Assembly (NCBI RefSeq): GCF_000760695.4
Contig: NZ_JHEG04000001.1
Coordinates: 8,159,123 to 8,223,122, forward strand
DNA: 64,000 bases
Direction: 5' to 3'
Origin: Tolypothrix bouteillei VB521301
GTDB taxonomy: Bacteria > Cyanobacteriota > Cyanobacteriia > Cyanobacteriales > Nostocaceae
The position numbers and the translations under genes were made by a program. Each line of letters begins with the position of its first letter. Position 1 is the first letter of the stretch. Below the pieces are notes generated by a model. It was not told the origin of the DNA and ran no database searches. It saw only the letters and a program-made list of their open reading frames with translations. Of this stretch, positions 43,306 through 52,086 are shown one piece after another.

Positions 43306-44502
43306 ATGAAACTCAGCCTGTGCATGATTGTCAAAAACGAACAAACAACGCTTCCTAAATGTCTGAGTAGCGTTAAGAACCTTGTTGATGAGATGGTTGT
43401 GTTAGACACAGGTTCAACAGATAATACTCCACAAATCGCTAAAAAATTTGGTGCTGAGGTACACCATTTTGAATGGTGCAATGACTTTAGTGCTGCTCGC
43501 AATGAAGCTTTAAAATATGTGACAGGTGATTGGGTTCTTGTACTTGACGCAGATGAATCTCTCACCCAAAAAATAGTACCGCAGTTAAAAGAAGCTATAC
43601 AAAGGGAAGAATACCTGCTTATTAACCTGGTACGCCACGAAGTTGGTGCAGAACAATCTCCTTATTCCTTGGTTTCTCGCCTATTCCGCAAGCATCCTGA
43701 AATCTCCTTTTCTCGCCCTTACCACGCTTTGGTAGATGATAGTGTATCTACGCTGATCGATAAAGAACCGCATTGGCAAATTGGTTACTTGGAAGGAGTT
43801 GCCATTTTACATACAGGATATCAAAAAGATACTATAGCCCGACAGAATAAATTTGCTAAAGCACAAGCAGCAATGGAGAAGTTTTTTGCTGCTCATCCTA
43901 ACGATCCCTATGTTTGTAGTAAATTGGGTGCAGTTTATGTAGAACAAGGCAAAGTCATACAAGGAGTAGAGTTGCTAGCGCGAGGAGTTGCTTCTGCTGA
44001 AGAGAACTACGATATTTTGTACGAACTTTATTACCATTTGGGTATTGCTTACAGTCGGCTGCAAAATACCAGACAGGCGATCGCTCACTATCAAGCTGCT
44101 ATCAAATTACCTATTTATCCAATCCTAAAATTAGGAGCATATAACAATCTGGGTGCTCTGTTCAAAGCATCTGGAGATCTAAATGGTGCAAAAATAGCTT
44201 ATGAAACAGCTTTAAAAATCGATCCCAGTTTTACAATAGGATACTATAATCTTGGCATGACATTAAAAGCAATGAATTTGCTCAAAGACGCGATCGCAGC
44301 TTATCAAAAAGCCATTCAATTAAATCCTAAATATGCCGAAGCTTACCAAAACCTGGGAGTTGTGCTATTAAAACTAGGCTATGTAGAAGATAGTTTAACT
44401 GCTTTTAGATCTGCGATCGCACTTCACGAACAACACAATCCCGAAGAGGCAAAACGACTGCGCCAAGGTTTGAAAGAGATGGGATTGATGGCTAATAGCT
44501 AG
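43306..44502 (+). CDS. GT2 glycosyltransferase fused to TPR repeats
   Basis: The protein has 398 residues. The N-terminal GT-A domain begins LSLCMIVKNEQTTLPKCL, with VVLDTGSTDNT (nucleotide-binding Asp) and DADE (D81-x-D83, metal site). From about residue 190 on there are TPR units (KLGAVYVEQGKVIQGVELLARG, split here by the repeat YNLGMTLKAMNLLKDAIAAYQKA, and AYQNLGVVLLKLGYVEDS). This is the SunS/WaaE-like family with a TPR tail common in cyanobacteria; the acceptor may be protein or envelope glycan. There is no strong Shine-Dalgarno sequence. Heptamer repeats follow the stop directly. Confidence 0.88.
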   Translation: MKLSLCMIVKNEQTTLPKCLSSVKNLVDEMVVLDTGSTDNTPQIAKKFGAEVHHFEWCNDFSAARNEALKYVTGDWVLVLDADESLTQKIVPQLKEAIQREEYLLINLVRHEVGAEQSPYSLVSRLFRKHPEISFSRPYHALVDDSVSTLIDKEPHWQIGYLEGVAILHTGYQKDTIARQNKFAKAQAAMEKFFAAHPNDPYVCSKLGAVYVEQGKVIQGVELLARGVASAEENYDILYELYYHLGIAYSRLQNTRQAIAHYQAAIKLPIYPILKLGAYNNLGALFKASGDLNGAKIAYETALKIDPSFTIGYYNLGMTLKAMNLLKDAIAAYQKAIQLNPKYAEAYQNLGVVLLKLGYVEDSLTAFRSAIALHEQHNPEEAKRLRQGLKEMGLMANS

Positions 44503-44575
44503 TAGCTATTTGCTGCTAGCTAATGGTAGGCTGGCCATTAGCCATTAGCCATTAGCCATTAGCTATTAGTAATTA
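44497..44575. repeat. TAGCTAATGGC heptamers between convergent genes
   Basis: TAGCTAGTAGC and TAATGG units on the left and TTAGCCA units (four in a row) on the right, separated by TAGGCTGGCC. They sit between the convergent GT2 and aspC stops and overlap the last codon of aspC. Confidence 0.65.
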
Positions 44576-45742
44576 ACCAGTCACTAATTTTACAAACCTT
44601 TCCAATCTGTCCATTCCCTTTTCAATTGTTGCCATATCCGTAGCATAGGAAAGGCGAATGTTATCATCAGCACCAAAGGCTATTCCTGGAATAACTGCAA
44701 CTTGCTCTTTCTCTAGCAAGGCGTTACAGAAATCCAGAGATTTTAGCCCTGTTTTGCTAATATCGGGAAATAGGTAGAAAGCGCCATCAGGTTTGATACA
44801 GGTGAGTCCGGGAATTGCATTTAGTCTTTCCAACATCACCTGTCGCCGTTGTGCGAAACCTTGGCGCATTTGTTCGACACAGTCTTGGGAACTTTCCAAA
44901 GCTGCGATCGCACCATATTGAGCAAAAGTACATACATTAGATGTACTGTGGCTTTGAATGGTAATCGTTGCTTTCATCAAATCGAGAGGTCCTGCCAAGT
45001 ATCCTATGCGCCATCCTGTCATGGAGTAAGCTTTGGCAAAACCATTACTAATAATGGTTCGAGCAAAAATTTCTTCTCCTACCGAACCAATACTGACGTG
45101 TTTTGCACCGTCATAAAGAATCTTTTCGTAAATCTCGTCAGAAACGACAAGGATATCTTTCTCAACGACTATCTCGGCTATTGCTTTGATTTCATCTGGG
45201 GTATAAACCATCCCTGTAGGATTGGATGGCGAGTTGAGAATTAATAACTTCGTCTTGGGGGTAATCGCTTTACGTAACTGTTCGGGAGTAATTTTATAAC
45301 CCGTAGAAGCATCTGTAGAAACGATGACTGAAACCCCATCTGCAAGCGTTACCATCTCAGGATAGCTTAACCAATAAGGTGCAGGAATAATAACCTCATC
45401 ACCTGATTCAATCAGCGCAAGTATCAAATTGAACAGAGAATGTTTCCCACCATTAGTGACAATGACATTTTCTGCTTTGTAATCCAAACCGTTATCAGTT
45501 TTAAGCTTGCGGGCAATAGCTTCTCTTAACTTTGGTTCTCCTGCGGCTGGTCCATACTTAGTCTTACCATCATCTAGGGCTTTTTGTGCAGCAGCCTTGA
45601 CGTGCGCCGGACTGTCATAATCTGGTTCTCCTGCGCTAAAACTACAAACATCTATACCCTCTGCCTTCATCGCCTTGGCTTTTGCAGCGATGGCTAAGGT
45701 TATGGAAGGCGTTACCTGACTCACTCGTCCTGCAAGCTTCAT
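44573..45742 (-). CDS. aspC: Class I/II aspartate aminotransferase
   Basis: I start it at the ATG at 45742, giving the usual [20 protein letters not shown] beginning and 389 residues; a TTG start six codons upstream is less likely. PLP-fold motifs are [30 protein letters not shown] (Asn and Pro loop), [10 protein letters not shown] and the Schiff-base lysine K237 in [17 protein letters not shown]. Enzymes of this subgroup (I-gamma) transfer amino groups between aspartate and 2-oxoglutarate, and in cyanobacteria some also act on prephenate. The spacer upstream is shared with the RTX gene. Confidence 0.93.
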   Translation of the reverse strand: MKLAGRVSQVTPSITLAIAAKAKAMKAEGIDVCSFSAGEPDYDSPAHVKAAAQKALDDGKTKYGPAAGEPKLREAIARKLKTDNGLDYKAENVIVTNGGKHSLFNLILALIESGDEVIIPAPYWLSYPEMVTLADGVSVIVSTDASTGYKITPEQLRKAITPKTKLLILNSPSNPTGMVYTPDEIKAIAEIVVEKDILVVSDEIYEKILYDGAKHVSIGSVGEEIFARTIISNGFAKAYSMTGWRIGYLAGPLDLMKATITIQSHSTSNVCTFAQYGAIAALESSQDCVEQMRQGFAQRRQVMLERLNAIPGLTCIKPDGAFYLFPDISKTGLKSLDFCNALLEKEQVAVIPGIAFGADDNIRLSYATDMATIEKGMDRLERFVKLVTG

Positions 45743-46177
45743 CGTTACTTTATTAGGCAAATTCTTACCTATTAAAGGATATACCAGAAACTTTATCGAT
45801 TTTTGTCTTTTAATAATTCCTTTTGTAAGCTGGTTGTAGATGTTAGTACATTTAAACTATTTTGCTGGGGGTAATGCTTTGCGCTCCAACCTCTAAGATC
45901 GGGTTCGCCTAAGTAATGACGATAAGAATGAAGCGGAGATTGGGAGACGCGGCGACACGCTTAATTTTTAATCGTAAGCCATTATCCGAACACGATATAA
46001 CCAGCGATCGCTAAACCAAAATTTTATTGTTAAGAACTTTAACAATTTTTTGACACCTGCGTAAATCTATTTACAGCCTCCGTTAAGTTAATGAGGGTTT
46101 AAATCGGAGGTAAACTTCTGATGGAACCTAAACTTACCTAGTACAGATCGACACACACTTTTTTAGGAGAAAATAAC
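45743..46177. other. 435-bp divergent intergenic region
   Basis: It lies between the divergent aspC and RTX-repeat genes, so it holds both promoters. A GCGATCGC site lies at about 46003. AT-rich DNA follows. AGGAG (46161-46165) lies 12 nt before the RTX start. Nothing else was recognised. Confidence 0.5.
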
Positions 46178-46735
46178 ATGACTGTCATTGACGGTACTTC
46201 TGGAAACGATACACTTTACGGGACTGAATTTGCGGATAGCATCTACGCTTACGGAGGGGATGATACTGTTTACGCTTATGCGGGAGACGATACCGTTTAC
46301 GCTGGTGCTGGCAACGATTACATTGACGGATTAGATGGCAACGACACCATTTATGGTGAAGCTGGTAACGATACGTTACTAGGTTACAACGGTAATGACT
46401 TCCTCAGTGGTGGTAGTGGGAATGACACCATTTATGGTGAAGCAGGCGATGACACCATAGTTGGCGGTTATGGCCAAGATACACTCTGGGGAGGTGCTGG
46501 AGCAGATAAATTTGTCTTCAACAACTTGTATGAAGGCATTGACGTTATCAAAGACTTCGAGTGGACTGAAGGAGACAAAATTCTGGTTTCCGAGGCTGGA
46601 TTTGGTGCTTGGTCTAATAACGACTTTAGCTATGACAGCTCAACTGGTGGTTTGTTCTTCCTTAATGTTCAGTTTGCCACGATTGAAAACAAACCTGCTG
46701 CTTTCTCTACCAATCTTGATATTCAACTCGTCTAA
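46178..46735 (+). CDS. RTX (haemolysin-type calcium-binding repeat) protein
   Basis: The protein has 185 residues. GGxGxDxxx nonapeptide repeats fill residues 8-110 (for example YGGDDTVYA, GAGNDYIDG, LDGNDTIYG, GSGNDTIYG, GGAGADKFVF). They form a calcium-bound beta-roll. The tail (FVFNNLYEGIDVIKDFEWTEGDKIL broken as GIDVIKDF and EGDKILVS) is the peptidase-M10-like C-terminal cap common in type I-secreted proteins. There is no N-terminal signal. Secretion through an HlyB/D/TolC-type machine is expected for the class. The ATG follows AGGAG. It lies 2.2 kb from the exported-protein array, but the exporter there has a double-glycine peptidase, so it is probably not its own exporter. Confidence 0.9.
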   Translation: MTVIDGTSGNDTLYGTEFADSIYAYGGDDTVYAYAGDDTVYAGAGNDYIDGLDGNDTIYGEAGNDTLLGYNGNDFLSGGSGNDTIYGEAGDDTIVGGYGQDTLWGGAGADKFVFNNLYEGIDVIKDFEWTEGDKILVSEAGFGAWSNNDFSYDSSTGGLFFLNVQFATIENKPAAFSTNLDIQLV

Positions 46736-46939
46736 TCTTACTGCAACGCAGTTCTCTTTATATGCGAGTGGCTCACCAATCTACTTTCCATCTAAGGAAA
46801 ATTCACGACCAAAAGGGGTAGATAGAGTAGAAAATCTTTTCTTTTCCTTGCTTTTTACAGCAATCGTTGCATTTTATTCAACCGCTTGACTGCCAATTTT
46901 ATAGGTCAAGAATGAAATTTTCCAAGAAAGTAGTTTATT

Positions 46940-46968
46940 CCCACCGTCTTGCACGGGTGGGATTTTTT
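46940..46968 (+). terminator. Intrinsic terminator of the RTX gene
   Basis: The stem is CCCACC (46940-46945) with GGTGGG (46956-46961) and loop GTCTTGCACG, followed by ATTTTTT. It is 0.2 kb after the stop, close to where the minus-strand AAA gene ends (46967). Confidence 0.8.
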
Positions 46969-48403
46969 ATGTTTGTTCGCTACTGCTCAAACGCATCTGA
47001 AAATACTGTCGGTACAAATTACAACGAGGTTGTACTTGATTGCCAGAAAGTTTTACTAATCCCATACTTTGTAACTGATAAGCGGATATAGGTTCTATTT
47101 GTACGGGATGAGTTGTATCAATCACTTGTTGAAAAGCAGCTGCTAATTTGGGACGTTCTTGCAAATCTAACCAATATTTCCATAAATGAGGGCGGTAAAT
47201 ACCAGCTTCAGTCGGTGCTTCCGCTAAAAGTCGATCTACTGTTATCTCCGGATGACCTTTAAGATGAGCAAAAGCTAATTCTAGCAGGTAGGGGTGCCCT
47301 CCTAATAATTCCATTAATTGTACAACTGAATTTGTAGCCATTTCAAGCCCGTGTTGCTGAGACAATGCTAAGACTTGCTCTTGAGTAAACTCAGTCAACT
47401 CAATGGGTAACCCGACATTAAAGGGGGATTGATTAATATTGAGTTGAATGTAAACGTCTGTTGAATGTAGGATAGCTAATCGTAGTTTTTGCCAAAGCCT
47501 GCGACTTCTTGCCTTTTCATACCAAGAACGCAATAACCCAAAAAAGTCTTCGTAAATTTCAGGATAGGGAAAAAGTAAATCCACATCATCCAAACAAAGC
47601 ACAAGGGGGTTTTCCAGTTCAGTTAAGAGATACTCCTCAAAATACGTTGTACAACTGACTTTAGAACCCATACCTTCTTCATCCCAATATTCATCCAATT
47701 CTGTAGGTAACCGAAGTTCGCGACTAATATTTATGCAAAACCAACGCAAGAACTTATTCAGGTTAGTGAAATGTATGCTCCGATCTGCCAGTTTAAAACT
47801 CAAGTAAACAACATGATAATCTTCTTGTTCTGTCACTTGACTCAAAACTCTGGTCATCAAGTATGTTTTCCCCATGAGACTCGGGGCTTTGATCCGAATG
47901 AGAGAACCTGGTTGTAAAAGATGTTCGTAGCAGAGCGCTTCTATAGGAGGACGCTCCACATAAACTTCCATTTGTGCAACTTCGTTCCTCCCTGCTTGAC
48001 TGCGTTCTTGGTGAATTTGCGTATTTTGTTCTAGATAGTCTTCTCGATCGCTAGCAATGTTTCTAGAAGTCTGTTTGTTCTCTTTTTTTCTTGCTGAGAC
48101 TGGTAAATCTTGATTGACTGCACCGTAAGATGGTTTCTCCCAATACCTTTTTAAAGCTTCCTTAAAATTACTTTTCTTAACTTTTTCTCCCAAAGCATCA
48201 CTTAATAGTTTCCAAAACTTGGGCGCTACATCCTGACTAATGTAAGTTGTAGCATATTGTTGTTTGGCAGCAATTGTGTCATAATCCTCACGGTTCCACG
48301 CTCCCTTCAAAATTACAATTTCAAGATCTGTTAATTTTCTGTTGAATTTTGAATGTATAACTTGATTAGCCGTTTCAATAGCTTCGTTTAAATTAAATTC
48401 CAT
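46967..48403 (-). CDS. vMAP-type N-terminal domain plus AAA-like ATPase
   Basis: The protein has 478 residues. The first 90 residues (MEFNLNEAIETANQVIHSKF, LTDLEIVILKGAWNRED, YATTYISQDVAPKFWKLLSDALG in part) match the helix-turn-helix-like N-terminal domain of cyanobacterial vWA-MoxR-associated proteins. A charged linker (100-150) leads to a P-loop NTPase: Walker A IKAPSLMGKTYLM, Walker B VLCLDDVDLLF, then LRLAILHSTDVYI and a helical lid (LSQQHGLEM, LLGGHPYLLELAFAHL). Such AAA-like (PF14516-type) proteins are thought to be signalling NTPases fused to effectors; here there is no effector domain. It is not obviously linked to the exported-protein array 0.5 kb away. Confidence 0.85.
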   Translation of the reverse strand: MEFNLNEAIETANQVIHSKFNRKLTDLEIVILKGAWNREDYDTIAAKQQYATTYISQDVAPKFWKLLSDALGEKVKKSNFKEALKRYWEKPSYGAVNQDLPVSARKKENKQTSRNIASDREDYLEQNTQIHQERSQAGRNEVAQMEVYVERPPIEALCYEHLLQPGSLIRIKAPSLMGKTYLMTRVLSQVTEQEDYHVVYLSFKLADRSIHFTNLNKFLRWFCINISRELRLPTELDEYWDEEGMGSKVSCTTYFEEYLLTELENPLVLCLDDVDLLFPYPEIYEDFFGLLRSWYEKARSRRLWQKLRLAILHSTDVYIQLNINQSPFNVGLPIELTEFTQEQVLALSQQHGLEMATNSVVQLMELLGGHPYLLELAFAHLKGHPEITVDRLLAEAPTEAGIYRPHLWKYWLDLQERPKLAAAFQQVIDTTHPVQIEPISAYQLQSMGLVKLSGNQVQPRCNLYRQYFQMRLSSSEQT

Positions 48404-48740
48404 AGTTCGTTTGAAAATAAGAATTTTTATCGCCAGAGCAGATATAGCTACAAGAGCTTGGGTTGATAACGCAATACTAGTGTTACATATAGCAATCTTA
48501 GTGGTTCACCGCATTAATTCTGATGAGTCAACCAATTTTTCCTCTCTTGTTCCGGTAGCTGAGCCTGGGAATACCTCCTTTGGCAGTTCCGCCTCCTGTA
48601 CTGCGAGGCGGAGCCTCGCGTAATGCATTCCTAGGCTGAGCCTAGGAACGAGAGAAACGAGAGAATGACAACTCAGTCCTACTCTGCACAATTAATGCGA
48701 TAAACCCATAGGTTTTAAAGCTCAAATTGGGAGGCTAATC
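48404..48740. other. Spacer between the AAA gene and the array, mostly repeat DNA
   Basis: After about 130 bp of AT-rich promoter-like DNA for the AAA gene, a dispersed palindromic element (48543-48660) fills the middle. The last 80 bp lead into the upstream block of the exported-protein array. Confidence 0.55.
48543..48660. repeat. GTTCCC-type dispersed palindromic repeat, copy 2
   Basis: It begins TTGTTCCGGTAGCTGAGCCTGGGAA, shown here by TGAGCCTGGGAA. Perfect palindromes GCGAGGC GGA GCCTCGC (48603-48619) and TTCCTAGGCT G AGCCTAGGAA (48628-48648) follow, ending ACGAGAG. It shares its layout with 33 kb and 63 kb elements. Confidence 0.75.
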
Positions 48741-48920
48741 TGAATTTACCTGAATTTCCTGACTTTTTCTAACCTGTTGGAATAGAAATTAATTTAGACA
48801 CTCCTGAATTTAGCTAAACTCTTTTCCAAAAGCATAAATCATACTAACAATAGAAAGCAACAAACAAGCTTTCCAACAAAAAAACTAAAAACTCAAACCA
48901 GAAAAATTAAGGAGTCAAAA
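48739..48920 (+). promoter_or_regulatory. Upstream block A of the array (duplicated before the exporter gene)
   Basis: CCTGAATTTCCTGACTTTTT, then AACCT, a second CTGAATTTAGCTAAACT, then AATCATACTAACAATAGAAAGC as the lead-in to the first stem-loop (GAAAGC at 48853-48858, GCTTTC at 48868-48873). The block at 52491-52617 matches it in the same order with few changes. AAGGAG sits 8 nt before the first start. It probably contains the promoter and 5' untranslated region; no transcription start is known. Confidence 0.6.
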
Positions 48921-49316
48921 ATGTCTACTTCTATTTCTCAAGCACAACTGTTTACTGAAATGACTGCAGAAGAAGGAGCAACCCTCAGCGGTGGAACCAC
49001 TCAAGTTAATCTCAAATATTTTCAAATCTACGACACTCAAGAATGGCCTCAAGATGAACCTTACTTAAAAGTTGATGGCAAAACAATTTGGTCTAAAGAT
49101 GGTGCTGGTGTTGGCATTCATACTGTGAACAAAAGATTCAATATCAGTGGTACCTCTGATACACTGTCTCTTTGGGAAAACGATTCTTGGCCAAGTAATG
49201 ATGAATTTTTAGGAGAAAACAAAATCTATTCTTGGCAAAGAGGAACAGATTTGGAACTCTCTTTCACCAGGGAAGGCGCTAATTACAAACTTGTCTACGA
49301 TGTTTACTCTGTTTAA
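48921..49316 (+). CDS. Double-glycine-leader exported protein, isoform A, copy 1
   Basis: The protein has 131 residues. Residues 1-25 form a class II-type leader: MTAEEGATLSGG at -12 to -1, with Glu at -8, Leu at -4, Gly-Gly at -2/-1, and Met at the -12 hydrophobic position. The mature 106 residues start TTQVNLKYF, have no Cys, and carry DEPYLKVDGKTIW and LWENDSWPSNDEFLG, which resemble the strand pair and acidic loop of C2 domains. The predicted product is a beta-sandwich protein, released by the C39 exporter encoded at 52687. It differs from copies 2 and 3 of isoform A by one silent change (Ser23 AGC/AGT). AAGGAG lies 8 nt before the start. A bacteriocin, an adhesin and a calcium-binding surface protein are all possible. 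Confidence 0.8.
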   Translation: MSTSISQAQLFTEMTAEEGATLSGGTTQVNLKYFQIYDTQEWPQDEPYLKVDGKTIWSKDGAGVGIHTVNKRFNISGTSDTLSLWENDSWPSNDEFLGENKIYSWQRGTDLELSFTREGANYKLVYDVYSV

Positions 49317-49396
49317 AGTAGGTTAATTTCTAGTTTCTCAAGCCATCAACTTACTAGAGTAAATTCTACACAACCAATTCTCAAACATACTAACGC

Positions 49397-49418
49397 TGGA
49401 AAGCTAACAGGCTTTCCA
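49397..49418 (+). promoter_or_regulatory. Inter-gene stem-loop preceding isoform B copy 1
   Basis: TGGAAAGC TAACAG GCTTTCCA, an 8-bp perfect stem, preceded by CATACTAACGC. Equivalent stem-loops lie at 49940-49961, 50482-50503, 51025-51046 and 51567-51588. Shorter versions lie at 48853-48873 and 52595-52617. So all seven genes have one, 45-70 nt before the start codon. None has a U-tract. Confidence 0.75.
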
Positions 49419-49463
49419 ACGAAAAACCCAAAAACTCAAACCAGAAAAATTAAGGAGTCAAAA

Positions 49464-49859
49464 ATGTCTACTTCTATTTCTCAAGCACAACTGTTTACTG
49501 AAATGACTGCAGAAGAAGGAGCAACCCTCAGTGGTGGAACTGCCCGAGTTAACCTCAAATATTTTCAAATCTACGACACGCAAGAATGGCCTCGAGATGA
49601 ACCTTACTTAAAAGTTGATGGCAAAACGATTTGGTCTAAAGATGGTGCTGGTGTTGGTTATCATGATGTTGGCAAAACATTTGATATCAGTGGTACCTCT
49701 GATACACTGTCTCTTTGGGAAAATGATTCTTGGCCAAGTAATGATGAATTTTTAGGAGAAAACAAAATTTATTCTTGGCAAAGAGGAACAGATTTGGAAC
49801 TCTCTTTCACTAGGGAAGGCGCTAATTACAAACTTGTCTATGATGTTTACTCTGTTTAA
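49464..49859 (+). CDS. Double-glycine-leader exported protein, isoform B, copy 1
   Basis: The leader (1-25) is identical to isoform A, and there are eight differences in the mature part: A27, R28, R44, Y66, D68, G70, T72 and D74. Five of them are alternate residues in one segment (GYHDVGKTFDIS against GIHTVNKRFNIS), while the residues between (H67, V69, K71, F73, I75) are unchanged. This is what a beta-strand with one exposed, varying face would show. The remaining mature sequence, including the acidic NDSWPSNDEFLG loop, is unchanged. The net charge differs only slightly. The same ribosome-binding site precedes the start. Confidence 0.8.
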   Translation: MSTSISQAQLFTEMTAEEGATLSGGTARVNLKYFQIYDTQEWPRDEPYLKVDGKTIWSKDGAGVGYHDVGKTFDISGTSDTLSLWENDSWPSNDEFLGENKIYSWQRGTDLELSFTREGANYKLVYDVYSV

Positions 49860-50005
49860 AGTAGGTTAATTTCTAGTTTCTCAAGCCATCAACTTACTAG
49901 AGTAAATTCTACACAACCAATTCTCAAATATACTAACGCTGGAAAGCTAACAGGCTTTCCAACAAAAACTCAAAAACTCAAACCAAAACAATTAAGGAGT
50001 CAAAA

Positions 50006-50401
50006 ATGTCTACTTCTATTTCTCAAGCACAACTGTTTACTGAAATGACTGCAGAAGAAGGAGCAACCCTCAGTGGTGGAACCACTCAAGTTAATCTCAA
50101 ATATTTTCAAATCTACGACACTCAAGAATGGCCTCAAGATGAACCTTACTTAAAAGTTGATGGCAAAACAATTTGGTCTAAAGATGGTGCTGGTGTTGGC
50201 ATTCATACTGTGAACAAAAGATTCAATATCAGTGGTACCTCTGATACACTGTCTCTTTGGGAAAACGATTCTTGGCCAAGTAATGATGAATTTTTAGGAG
50301 AAAACAAAATCTATTCTTGGCAAAGAGGAACAGATTTGGAACTCTCTTTCACCAGGGAAGGCGCTAATTACAAACTTGTCTACGATGTTTACTCTGTTTA
50401 A
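50006..50401 (+). CDS. Double-glycine-leader exported protein, isoform A, copy 2
   Basis: It encodes a protein identical to copy 1 of isoform A. Its upstream spacer differs slightly from that of the B genes (AATATACTAACGC and CAAAACAATTAAGGAG). It sits exactly 1085 bp after copy 1, and together with the following B gene forms the second dimer. Confidence 0.8.
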   Translation: MSTSISQAQLFTEMTAEEGATLSGGTTQVNLKYFQIYDTQEWPQDEPYLKVDGKTIWSKDGAGVGIHTVNKRFNISGTSDTLSLWENDSWPSNDEFLGENKIYSWQRGTDLELSFTREGANYKLVYDVYSV

Positions 50402-50548
50402 AGTAGGTTAATTTCTAGTTTCTCAAGCCATCAACTTACTAGAGTAAATTCTACACAACCAATTCTCAAACATACTAACGCTGGAAAGCTAACAGGCTTT
50501 CCAACGAAAAACCCAAAAACTCAAACCAGAAAAATTAAGGAGTCAAAA

Positions 50549-50944
50549 ATGTCTACTTCTATTTCTCAAGCACAACTGTTTACTGAAATGACTGCAGAAG
50601 AAGGAGCAACCCTCAGTGGTGGAACTGCCCGAGTTAACCTCAAATATTTTCAAATCTACGACACGCAAGAATGGCCTCGAGATGAACCTTACTTAAAAGT
50701 TGATGGCAAAACGATTTGGTCTAAAGATGGTGCTGGTGTTGGTTATCATGATGTTGGCAAAACATTTGATATCAGTGGTACCTCTGATACACTGTCTCTT
50801 TGGGAAAATGATTCTTGGCCAAGTAATGATGAATTTTTAGGAGAAAACAAAATTTATTCTTGGCAAAGAGGAACAGATTTGGAACTCTCTTTCACTAGGG
50901 AAGGCGCTAATTACAAACTTGTCTATGATGTTTACTCTGTTTAA
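50549..50944 (+). CDS. Double-glycine-leader exported protein, isoform B, copy 2
   Basis: It encodes a protein identical to B copy 1 and sits 1085 bp after it. By eye I see no nucleotide differences from B copy 1 in the coding region, so the duplication is recent or kept uniform by gene conversion. Confidence 0.8.
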   Translation: MSTSISQAQLFTEMTAEEGATLSGGTARVNLKYFQIYDTQEWPRDEPYLKVDGKTIWSKDGAGVGYHDVGKTFDISGTSDTLSLWENDSWPSNDEFLGENKIYSWQRGTDLELSFTREGANYKLVYDVYSV

Positions 50945-51090
50945 AGTAGGTTAATTTCTAGTTTCTCAAGCCATCAACTTACTAGAGTAAATTCTACACA
51001 ACCAATTCTCAAATATACTAACGCTGGAAAGCTAACAGGCTTTCCAACAAAAACTCAAAAACTCAAACCAAAACAATTAAGGAGTCAAAA

Positions 51091-51486
51091 ATGTCTACTT
51101 CTATTTCTCAAGCACAACTGTTTACTGAAATGACTGCAGAAGAAGGAGCAACCCTCAGTGGTGGAACCACTCAAGTTAATCTCAAATATTTTCAAATCTA
51201 CGACACTCAAGAATGGCCTCAAGATGAACCTTACTTAAAAGTTGATGGCAAAACAATTTGGTCTAAAGATGGTGCTGGTGTTGGCATTCATACTGTGAAC
51301 AAAAGATTCAATATCAGTGGTACCTCTGATACACTGTCTCTTTGGGAAAACGATTCTTGGCCAAGTAATGATGAATTTTTAGGAGAAAACAAAATCTATT
51401 CTTGGCAAAGAGGAACAGATTTGGAACTCTCTTTCACCAGGGAAGGCGCTAATTACAAACTTGTCTACGATGTTTACTCTGTTTAA
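51091..51486 (+). CDS. Double-glycine-leader exported protein, isoform A, copy 3
   Basis: It is identical at protein level to A copies 1 and 2, and by eye at DNA level to copy 2. It is the first half of the third dimer. Confidence 0.8.
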   Translation: MSTSISQAQLFTEMTAEEGATLSGGTTQVNLKYFQIYDTQEWPQDEPYLKVDGKTIWSKDGAGVGIHTVNKRFNISGTSDTLSLWENDSWPSNDEFLGENKIYSWQRGTDLELSFTREGANYKLVYDVYSV

Positions 51487-51633
51487 AGTAGGTTAATTTC
51501 TAGTTTCTCAAGCCATCAACTTACTAGAGTAAATTCTACACAACCAATTCTCAAACATACTAACGCTGGAAAGCTAACAGGCTTTCCAACGAAAAACCCA
51601 AAAACTCAAACCAGAAAAATTAAGGAGTCAAAA

Positions 51634-52029
51634 ATGTCTACTTCTATTTCTCAAGCACAACTGTTTACTGAAATGACTGCAGAAGAAGGAGCAACCCTCA
51701 GTGGTGGAACTGCCCGAGTTAACCTCAAATATTTTCAAATCTACGACACGCAAGAATGGCCTCGAGATGAACCTTACTTAAAAGTTGATGGCAAAACGAT
51801 TTGGTCTAAAGATGGTGCTGGTGTTGGTTATCATGATGTTGGCAAAACATTTGATATCAGTGGTACCTCTGATACACTGTCTCTTTGGGAAAATGATTCT
51901 TGGCCAAGTAATGATGAATTTTTAGGAGAAAACAAAATTTATTCTTGGCAAAGAGGAACAGATTTGGAACTCTCTTTCACTAGGGAAGGCGCTAATTACA
52001 AACTTGTCTATGATGTTTACTCTGTTTAA
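51634..52029 (+). CDS. Double-glycine-leader exported protein, isoform B, copy 3
   Basis: It is identical at protein level to B copies 1 and 2. Sequence similarity to the other units stops right after its stop codon: the usual AGTAGGTTAATTTC trailer is replaced by ATTTAGAACATAACATTGG. This marks the right edge of the amplification. A strong stem-loop follows. Confidence 0.8.
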   Translation: MSTSISQAQLFTEMTAEEGATLSGGTARVNLKYFQIYDTQEWPRDEPYLKVDGKTIWSKDGAGVGYHDVGKTFDISGTSDTLSLWENDSWPSNDEFLGENKIYSWQRGTDLELSFTREGANYKLVYDVYSV

Positions 52030-52057
52030 ATTTAGAACATAACATTGGTGTTTTAAT

Positions 52058-52086
52058 AAACTCGGTATTTGTCCAATACCGGGTTT
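52058..52086 (+). terminator. Strong stem-loop after the array
   Basis: AAACTCGGTATT (52058-52069) pairs with AATACCGGGTTT (52075-52086) across a 5-nt loop, with one G-T wobble. It lies 28 bp after the last array gene. There is no clear U-tract, so it may stabilise the transcript end or stop polymerase with help. Confidence 0.65.

Larger units (their letters stand above)
48921..52029 (+). repeat. Tandem array: three 1085-bp dimers of A and B genes
   Basis: Start-to-start spacing is 543, 542, 543, 542, 543. A and B genes plus their distinctive spacers repeat as a pair (period 1085), so B arose from A first and the pair was then amplified. Near identity across copies suggests recent expansion or gene conversion. 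Confidence 0.9.

Noticed and set aside
48921..52029. Regularly spaced repeats as a possible CRISPR array
   Set aside because: The units are 543 bp apart and are complete coding genes with start, stop and ribosome-binding sites, not 25-40 bp repeats with unique spacers.
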